DNA from: UBA822 sp036336795
Lineage (GTDB): Bacteria > Gemmatimonadota > Gemmatimonadetes > Longimicrobiales > Gaopeijiaceae
Direction of reading: 5' to 3'
Length of the DNA: 5,754 nucleotides
Assembly: GCA_036336795.1 (NCBI GenBank)
Contig: JAYZFL010000018.1
Location: 1-5,754 of the forward strand
The translations under genes were made by a program, and so were the position numbers. Shown piece after piece: positions 1-4,575 of this stretch. The notes below the pieces were generated by a model that did not search any database, was not told where the DNA came from, and saw nothing but the letters and a program-made list of their open reading frames with translations. How positions within the stretch are numbered: the first letter of the stretch is position 1; the number at the start of each line of letters is the position of its first letter.

Positions 1-273
1 CTCGAAAAAGCTGAGCATATCAAGGACGACACCGTTGCCGAGCAGGCAACGTTTCTCAGGATGGAGAATTCCAGATGGGATTTGGTGGAGAACGAATTCG
101 TCGTCCGCTACATGGACGGTATGGCCTGCGTTCGCGCCCCCCTGGTACCGAGCAACTACATGCGCGTCCTGAGTGAGAACATCGACAATCTTGCCCTTAC
201 CTTCGTCACCCCACTGGCAGCCGACCACGACCAGACAGCGCCCGCGAATACTCCCTTTAGATACGGTTGTCAT
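1..273 (-). CDS. purA: Adenylosuccinate synthetase, N-terminal part (runs off left edge)
   Basis: PurA joins IMP and L-aspartate using GTP to give adenylosuccinate, the first committed step to AMP, in the cytoplasm. Reading the minus strand from the ATG at 273 gives 91 codons without a stop to the window edge. They contain the family hallmarks in order: QWGDEGKGK (residues 20-28, with the catalytic Asp at 23), RYQGGANAGHT (42-52, with the catalytic His at 51), HQIPSGIL and GNGVVLD. Complete PurA is about 430 residues, so roughly four fifths lie outside. An in-frame TAA at 282-280 limits the start, and ATG 273 is the only ATG that leaves room for the first strand. An AGGTGG at 280-275 is only one base from this ATG, which is unusually close for a ribosome binding site, so the exact start is less sure than the identity. 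It follows the aldolase gene on the same strand after a terminator-containing gap of 215 bases. Confidence 0.96.
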   Translation of the reverse strand, partial: MTTVSKGSIRGRCLVVVGCQWGDEGKGKIVDVLTQDAHVVARYQGGANAGHTVHVADDEFVLHQIPSGILHPEKRCLLGNGVVLDMLSFFE

Positions 274-305
274 TCCACCTTAGCTGGATCTCAAAAACTA
301 TTTGA

Positions 306-338
306 CAAAGAAAAAGCCCATCCGAATGGGAATGGGCT
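306..338 (-). terminator. Intrinsic terminator or attenuator between the aldolase gene and purA
   Basis: On the minus strand, AGCCCAT (338-332) pairs with ATGGGCT (321-315), with CC/GG pairs continuing inside, and is followed directly by TTTTTCTTT. This is a textbook rho-independent terminator for leftward transcription. CCCAT occurs twice on the 5' side (336-332 and 330-326), so the 3' ATGGG arm can also form a shorter hairpin with a TCGG loop. It lies 150 bases after the aldolase stop but only about 30 bases before the purA ATG. It may therefore end the trpS-aldolase transcript, act as an attenuator in a purA leader, or both. Confidence 0.82.
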
Positions 339-361
339 CTGGGCGATCTATCCTTCGGACG

Positions 362-390
362 AAGCTAGATTACCAGCGATCCTCAGTCAA
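362..390 (-). promoter_or_regulatory. Possible sigma-70-type promoter for purA
   Basis: On the minus strand, TTGACT (390-385, five of six matches to the -35 consensus) is separated by 17 bases from TAGCTT (367-362, which keeps the T, A and final T of the -10 box). Transcription from here would start near 355, pass through the terminator hairpin and reach the purA ATG at 273. There is little room for a promoter between the terminator and purA, which is the main support. The -10 match is weak, so this is a candidate only. Confidence 0.28.
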
Positions 391-488
391 CGAGGAGCAC
401 CTGCCATCGGCGCTTATCCTCCGTAGAACAGCAGCGGCGAGAGGTCGCAACCTGTGACCTGGTGACCACAGTCGTGCCCTGGAACCTC

Positions 489-1403
489 CTATAGCGTCGG
501 GCTTCCCGCGTCGAAAGCGGCGGCAGTTAGTACAACCCCCACTTGTTCCCGGTCCTCGTCTGACAGGGGACGCAAAGGTGGCCTCGGATCTCCTCCTCGG
601 AGCCCCAAAATGTCCAGCGCCACCTTAACGCCGGGGACACCGAACGCACCTACGATCTCAGTATGCATCAACGCGATCACTTCTTGCAGTCTTGCAGCTT
701 CCCCAGGGTCACCCTTGAGAAAGGCGGAGTGGAGCCCGACCGAAAGCCCGGGGGCGAGATTAGCCACAGCGAGGATGCCTCCCGTAACACCCAACTCAAG
801 GGCTTCATAAAGAATAGCGCCACTGCCTACCAACACCTGGAATTCATCCGGCGTCCGAACCACCAACTCTCCCACAAGGTCAAGATTTCCCCTCGAATCC
901 TTGATCCCTACCACGTTTTCGATTCTCGAGAGGTCTTCGACGAGACTCGTGGTGAACTCCAGCGTGCTCATCCGGAGCGGCACCTGATAGAGGATCACCG
1001 GAATCGTTGACCCAGCGGCAACGGCCCGATAGTGCTCGAACAGAGCCTGGGCCGTCATTGCTCCCTTATAGAATGCGGGAGGCTGTACTAGGACGGCATC
1101 CGCCCCTGTGCGTGCCGCAACCTCACAACGACGGATCGTAGCTCGCGTAGATTCGGCTCCGGTCCCAGCCACGACTAGGCGATCGGGTGACACGAGATCC
1201 CGGACCTCCTCAAGCATCCGCTCTCGTTCGTCTTCGTCAAGAAGAACGGCTTCACCGGTGGATCCGCCGACCACAACACCACGAACCCGCTCTGACAGGA
1301 TGCTTGTCAAATTGGCCCGCAATCCGACTAAATCCACTCCTCCGCTGACCAGATCGAAGGGAGTCGTACAGGGGACGAAAACGCCCGAGAGGTCAATTTT
1401 CAT
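489..1403 (-). CDS. DapA/HOGA-family class I aldolase (dihydrodipicolinate synthase or 4-hydroxy-2-oxoglutarate aldolase)
   Basis: This is a Schiff-base (beta/alpha)8 aldolase of the DHDPS/N-acetylneuraminate lyase superfamily, 304 residues from ATG 1403. A TTG two codons upstream at 1409 is also possible; ATG is preferred, with a weak GAG six bases before it. Numbered from that TTG, visible motifs are GGSTGE (Ser50, Thr51), FY (Tyr114), LYQVP (Tyr141) with Arg146, the Schiff-base Lys170 in GIKDS, and TGGILAVAN. DHDPS condenses pyruvate with aspartate semialdehyde, and the nearby asd and aspartokinase favour that role. Arg146 sits where DHDPS has the Arg that binds the semialdehyde carboxylate. 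However, Ser50, FYKGAMT, the FQVLVGSG stretch and FGVPGVKVALD resemble animal HOGA1, as recalled, more than E. coli DapA. Substrate is therefore unresolved and no symbol is given. It lies 48 bases after trpS on the same strand, probably in one transcript. Confidence 0.9.
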   Translation of the reverse strand: MKIDLSGVFVPCTTPFDLVSGGVDLVGLRANLTSILSERVRGVVVGGSTGEAVLLDEDERERMLEEVRDLVSPDRLVVAGTGAESTRATIRRCEVAARTGADAVLVQPPAFYKGAMTAQALFEHYRAVAAGSTIPVILYQVPLRMSTLEFTTSLVEDLSRIENVVGIKDSRGNLDLVGELVVRTPDEFQVLVGSGAILYEALELGVTGGILAVANLAPGLSVGLHSAFLKGDPGEAARLQEVIALMHTEIVGAFGVPGVKVALDILGLRGGDPRPPLRPLSDEDREQVGVVLTAAAFDAGSPTL

Positions 1404-1451
1404 AAGCAACTCGCTGACTCACTGAAAATGTTCATCTTACAGTTCTCCGCT

Positions 1452-2465
1452 TCATAGTCCTGCTCTCCAGTCGAGCCCCATTCGGCCCCGCGCTTCCGCT
1501 AGCGTGGCACTCGATACGGCTCGGGCGCGACTGGCCCCATCTTCCAATATGCCACGTACTTCGTCAGCATGAGCTCGAAAGTATTCGGCACGTTCTCTGA
1601 AGGGACTAAACTCCCCAACGATACTATCAGCAAGGATACGCTTGCAGTCCACACAGCCTCGCCCTGCGGTACGGCATTGCTCAGCGATATCGGGCAGCAG
1701 GGTCGAGTCGGTAAGCAATTCGTGCAGTGAATAGACGTTGCAGACCTCTGGGCGACCTGAATCTTCACGACGGACCCGCTGTGGATCAGTGACCGCCCTT
1801 CGGACCCCCTCCCATACTTCGTCTTCGGCCGCCAGCACACCCACCGTATTCCCCAACGATTTACTCATCTTGGCGTCCCCATCCAGGCCAATGATCCGAC
1901 CTGTCTCGGGTATGATCGCCTCAGGCTCCGGGAAGTATACGCCGTAGCGCGTATTCCACTTGCGCGCAATCTCTCGGGTGAGCTCGAGGTGCTGGCGTTG
2001 GTCGTCTCCCACCGGAACTGCGTCGGCCCGATAGATTAGGATGTCAGCCGCCTGTAGGACAGGGTAGTTGAGTAGGCCCACTGGAATCGACTCATACCGT
2101 GTCGACTTATCCTTATACTGCGTCATTCGCTCCAGATCCCCCACTGGCGCAACTGTGTTGAACAACCACGCCAGTTCGATGTGTTCCGGGAGGTCGGACT
2201 GAACAAACAGGGTGGACTTGTCCGGATCGATACCCACCGCCAGGAGACTGACAGCCATATCCAGGGTCCGCCGGGGAAGGTCGAGAGGGTCACTTTCGCC
2301 GAGGATGGCATGCTGATCCACGATACAGTAAAAACATTCGTATTCATCCTGCATGTAGACCCACTGCCGGAGAGCGCCCAGATAGTTACCCAGATGAGCT
2401 TCGCCAGTAGGTTGTATACCGCTGAGGACGCGCTTCCGCGATGTCTTTGTCTCTTGTTCACTCAT
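1452..2465 (-). CDS. trpS: Tryptophanyl-tRNA synthetase
   Basis: This class I aminoacyl-tRNA synthetase charges tRNA-Trp with tryptophan using ATP. At 337 residues it matches the usual bacterial length. The N terminus has the TrpRS signature SGIQPTGEAHLGN, containing the HIGH-equivalent HLGN at residues 24-27. GDDQRQHLELTREIA follows mid-protein, and KMSKS is at 199-203. The C-terminal part carries four cysteines, Cys242, Cys264, Cys271 and Cys274 (C-x21-C-x6-C-x2-C). This is nearly the spacing (x22, x6, x2) known to bind a [4Fe-4S] cluster in Thermotoga maritima TrpRS, so a cluster near the anticodon-binding region is inferred. The ATG at 2465 is fixed by an in-frame TAA four codons upstream. 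The only purine-rich SD-like stretch, GGAGG (2487-2483), is 17 bases away, so initiation looks weak or atypical. It probably heads a transcript with the downstream aldolase gene. Confidence 0.97.
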   Translation of the reverse strand: MSEQETKTSRKRVLSGIQPTGEAHLGNYLGALRQWVYMQDEYECFYCIVDQHAILGESDPLDLPRRTLDMAVSLLAVGIDPDKSTLFVQSDLPEHIELAWLFNTVAPVGDLERMTQYKDKSTRYESIPVGLLNYPVLQAADILIYRADAVPVGDDQRQHLELTREIARKWNTRYGVYFPEPEAIIPETGRIIGLDGDAKMSKSLGNTVGVLAAEDEVWEGVRRAVTDPQRVRREDSGRPEVCNVYSLHELLTDSTLLPDIAEQCRTAGRGCVDCKRILADSIVGEFSPFRERAEYFRAHADEVRGILEDGASRARAVSSATLAEARGRMGLDWRAGL

Positions 2466-2601
2466 TAAAGAAAGTTACGTGTCCTCCATGAAGATGCGAA
2501 CCTTCTGTCCTCGTGAATCGTGTCTCTGGACGTTCAGTAGAGAGGTCGAACCGGATACCTTCCGACTCCTCTTCATCCCGGGCCTACTCCAGAAAGCTGA
2601 C

Positions 2602-2638
2602 TAAAGCACGAAGAGGGGCCCGGATGAATCCGGGCCCC
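2602..2638 (-). terminator. GC-rich hairpin terminator downstream of hsp20
   Basis: GGGGCCCGGA (2615-2624) and TCCGGGCCCC (2629-2638) form a perfect 10-bp stem with a four-base loop. It begins 38 bases after the hsp20 stop. On the minus strand the stem is followed by TCTTCGTGCTTT, which is only moderately T-rich; the plus-strand flank is not T-rich. The position and very stable stem support a terminator separating hsp20 from trpS, though the poor T-tract may make it leaky. Confidence 0.65.
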
Positions 2639-2676
2639 ATGACATATCATGGGCGTTGCCGACCCGCGAACAGCCT

Positions 2677-3135
2677 CTATCCCTCCTTCTCCATACTCCC
2701 AATCTCAATGCGTCGACCCTTGGCGTTGGGAGCCTTAGGCATACGAACTGTGAGGATGCCATTGTCGAACCCCGCCTGGATCGAATCCATCTGGACAGAC
2801 TGGGGAACTGTGAACGTCCGCTTGAAACTTCCGTAACTACGCTCTCGGACGTGGTAACTGCGTTTCTCCTTTCGCTCCTCCCGCTTCTCGCCACGGACTG
2901 TTAGGATGTTGTTTTCAATTTCAACGTGGACATCTTCTTCGAGCATGCCTGGGAGTTCGGCGCCTAGGATCACCTCATCCGCGGTCTCTTCAACGTCGAC
3001 AGCGGGGAACCAACTGCCACTGGGCTCTGGAGTAATCCAGGACTCACCCAAGAGTTGGGAGATCCGATTGGAGAAGGTTTCGAATTCAGACCACGGGGCT
3101 AGCCGGCGCCGTGGAGTGTATTTCACGAGTGTCAT
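2677..3135 (-). CDS. Small heat-shock protein, Hsp20/alpha-crystallin family
   Basis: An ATP-independent cytoplasmic holdase that forms oligomers and keeps unfolding proteins soluble for later refolding by DnaK/ClpB-type machines. The 152-residue product has the standard layout. A short N-terminal arm (about 1-41) includes RRRLAPWSEFETF. The alpha-crystallin domain (about 42-141) starts at WFPAVDVEE and contains AELPGM, SYGSFKRTFTVP and GILTVRMPK (126-134). The C-terminal tail has the I-x-I anchor IEI at 143-145, which docks on neighbouring subunits. Length is typical of the bacterial class. The ATG at 3135 is supported by a strong AAGGAG seven bases upstream. The gene is divergent from asd across 387 bases and is followed by its own hairpin terminator, so it is probably monocistronic. 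No CIRCE or clear sigma-32 box was found. Confidence 0.95.
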   Translation of the reverse strand: MTLVKYTPRRRLAPWSEFETFSNRISQLLGESWITPEPSGSWFPAVDVEETADEVILGAELPGMLEEDVHVEIENNILTVRGEKREERKEKRSYHVRERSYGSFKRTFTVPQSVQMDSIQAGFDNGILTVRMPKAPNAKGRRIEIGSMEKEG

Positions 3136-3148
3136 AAGTTCACTCCTT
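3127..3148 (-). promoter_or_regulatory. hsp20 ribosome binding site with overlapping hairpin
   Basis: AAGGAG at 3148-3143 lies seven bases before the hsp20 ATG (3135-3133) and decides the start. Its last bases belong to GAGTG (3145-3141), which is complementary to CACTC (3131-3127, codons 2-4). The resulting 5-bp hairpin has a nine-base loop containing the ATG and masks half of the Shine-Dalgarno. The ribosome binding site is clear; a temperature-sensing role is inference. Confidence 0.7.
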
Positions 3149-3522
3149 GGAATTAGTTGACTGAAATTGCCTGATTCAAATCGGATCCGACGAGCGCCTT
3201 CCGGGTCTCTCTTGTTGCAGATCCAGAGGGTTCAGGGCTCTCGCAAACCCAGTCCATGGGGGTTGCATAAGGCGTGCCACTCTGAGAACGTCCCGAATCT
3301 GCCAACTAGTCATATACCAACGATTTACAGAGTCAGAAACGTGTCGGATTGACCGTGGGAAGAGAGGGCCACATGCCATTATGACACACATCCGGACAGG
3401 CATATGTCAGGGTGGTCCGCCACTTGCAGGAATTATTTCTAGGACGAGCGGTAAACACAGTCGATTTCAGGACTAAGAGGAGAGCGTAGCGCTCGACGAA
3501 CTGCGTCATTGAGGAAGGCACC
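3136..3522. other. Divergent intergenic control region between hsp20 and asd
   Basis: There is no convincing gene in these 387 bases. The open frames of 61 and 75 codons on opposite strands (3167-3352 and 3176-3403) have no recognisable protein features. Visible elements are the hsp20 ribosome binding site, a perfect 10-bp palindrome TCGGATCCGA (3181-3190), a weak extended -10-like TGGTATATG on the minus strand (3319-3311), a possible pseudoknotted RNA on the plus strand (3366-3418), and two mutually exclusive hairpins near 3445-3495. No well-matched -35/-10 pair was found for either gene. The asd ribosome binding site GAGGA is at 3511-3515. Confidence 0.6.
3366..3423 (+). ncRNA. Possible pseudoknotted RNA in the asd leader
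   Basis: On the plus strand GGGCCAC (3366-3372) pairs with GTGGTCC (3412-3418, one G-U), directly stacked on ATGCC (3373-3377) pairing with GGCAT (3399-3403). The loop sequence TGACA (3382-3386) is complementary to TGTCA (3405-3409) in the 3' bulge, giving a pseudoknot order. A competing hairpin, GTGG (3412-3415) with CCAC (3420-3423), would disrupt the outer stem. The wobble pair would be an A-C mismatch on the other strand, favouring plus-strand RNA, upstream of asd. It matches no riboswitch class recognised here; chance complementarity remains possible. Confidence 0.22.
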
Positions 3523-4575
3523 ATGGTGGATGATCGAATTCCGGTGGGAGTTCTAGGAGCGACGGGGACAGTGGGCCGGAAGCTCGTGGAGCTTCTGACT
3601 GGCCATCCATGGTTCCGACTCGCTGAGGTATGCGGATCTTCCTCATCTTCTGGTGAAATCCTTGCCCGAGGATGGAATTCAGCCGGGGGAGAATCCGCGT
3701 CTGTTGCACCGGAGAGTCTCCGACTCAAGGATCCGGATTCACCGTGGGAATCCCCGATCCTGTTTTCTGCACTTCCTGCCTCGGCAGCTCGGGAGCACGA
3801 GATCCGTCTGGTTGAGTGCGGGCACATCCTAGTGAGTAACGCTTCAGTTCACCGAATGCGTCCCGATGTCCCCCTGATCATTCCGGAGATCAACAGCCAC
3901 CACCTCGAGATCATCACCCGCCAAGCGTGGGAAGGCTCACTTATTACAAACCCAAATTGCGCGGTGTCAGCCCTGGCGCTGGCCTTAGCTCCGTTACACG
4001 AAGTTTTCGGTGTAAAGCAAGTGGTTACGACTTCTTTTCAAGCGATCTCGGGAGCGGGGACACCGGGCCCTCCGGCCGGCAGTCTCCTCGACAACGTACT
4101 GCCCCTCATCCGCGGCGAAGAGGAGAAATTCACCGGCGAGCCACAAAAAATTCTAGGGCGGATCGAGGATGGCGTGATCTCATCCGCAGACTTTCCGGTG
4201 AGTGCCTCCTGTACTCGGGTTTCAGTTTCGGATGGTCATCTGCTGTCAGTCTCGGTAGCGTTAGCTGGCGAGCCATCTCCAGAATCGGTTACGAAGGTAA
4301 TGGCAGGTTACAGGGGTTCGTGTGCCTCTCTGAATCTCCCAAGTACCCCGACTAAACCGTTGGAAGTTATGCCGGGTGAGGATCGCCCTCAGCCCAGACT
4401 CGACCGAAACCGTGGGGATGGAATGACTGCTACGGTCGGCAGAATCCGGCAATGCGAAGTATTGGACGTAAAGTTCTTCGTACTGGTTCACAATCTCGTC
4501 CGCGGAGCAGCCGGGGCAGCGCTGTTGAACGCAGAACTATGTCAAGCCGAAGGACTCGTGGTGACCGCACGATGA
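3523..4575 (+). CDS. asd: Aspartate-semialdehyde dehydrogenase
   Basis: Asd reduces aspartyl-4-phosphate with NADPH to aspartate semialdehyde, the branch point to lysine/diaminopimelate, threonine and methionine, in the cytoplasm. The 350-residue product opens with the Rossmann motif GVLGATGTVG (Gly12, 15, 18). It then has NPNC with the catalytic Cys146, QAISGAG, SCTRVSVSDGH with the likely catalytic His239, GDGMTATVGRIR and the C-terminal HNLVRGAAGAALLNAEL. These features match the archaeal/fungal-type Asd branch better than the E. coli type. The residues after the catalytic Cys are Ala-Val rather than the usual Ser-Thr. ATG 3523 is supported by GAGGA seven bases upstream. The stop codon overlaps the aspartokinase start (ATGA), so the two are an operon with probable translational coupling. 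Confidence 0.96.
   Translation: MVDDRIPVGVLGATGTVGRKLVELLTGHPWFRLAEVCGSSSSSGEILARGWNSAGGESASVAPESLRLKDPDSPWESPILFSALPASAAREHEIRLVECGHILVSNASVHRMRPDVPLIIPEINSHHLEIITRQAWEGSLITNPNCAVSALALALAPLHEVFGVKQVVTTSFQAISGAGTPGPPAGSLLDNVLPLIRGEEEKFTGEPQKILGRIEDGVISSADFPVSASCTRVSVSDGHLLSVSVALAGEPSPESVTKVMAGYRGSCASLNLPSTPTKPLEVMPGEDRPQPRLDRNRGDGMTATVGRIRQCEVLDVKFFVLVHNLVRGAAGAALLNAELCQAEGLVVTAR

Noticed and set aside
1..426. Plus-strand open frame, 121 codons from the ATG at 61
   Set aside because: It is antisense to clear PurA motifs on the minus strand, runs through a terminator hairpin, and its product resembles nothing recognised.
337..488. 4.5S (SRP) RNA, 6S RNA or tRNA in the aldolase-purA gap
   Set aside because: The SRP core GGAAGGAAGCAGCC and tRNA T-arm motifs are absent, and no 6S-like closing stem could be drawn.
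663..1010. Plus-strand open frame inside the aldolase gene
   Set aside because: It is antisense to the aldolase active-site region and has no family features.
3150..3179. TTGAAT / TAATTC as an hsp20 promoter on the minus strand
   Set aside because: The transcript would begin inside the Shine-Dalgarno sequence, so it could not serve the annotated start.
3300..3360. tRNA-like stretch CTGTAAATC on the minus strand
   Set aside because: No T-arm GTTCGA-type motif and no acceptor stem around it, so it is not a tRNA.
3136..3522. Lysine riboswitch or SAH riboswitch before asd
   Set aside because: The lysine-riboswitch conserved core was not found. A GAGGAGAGCG near 3477 resembles the SAH core only superficially, without the rest of the fold.
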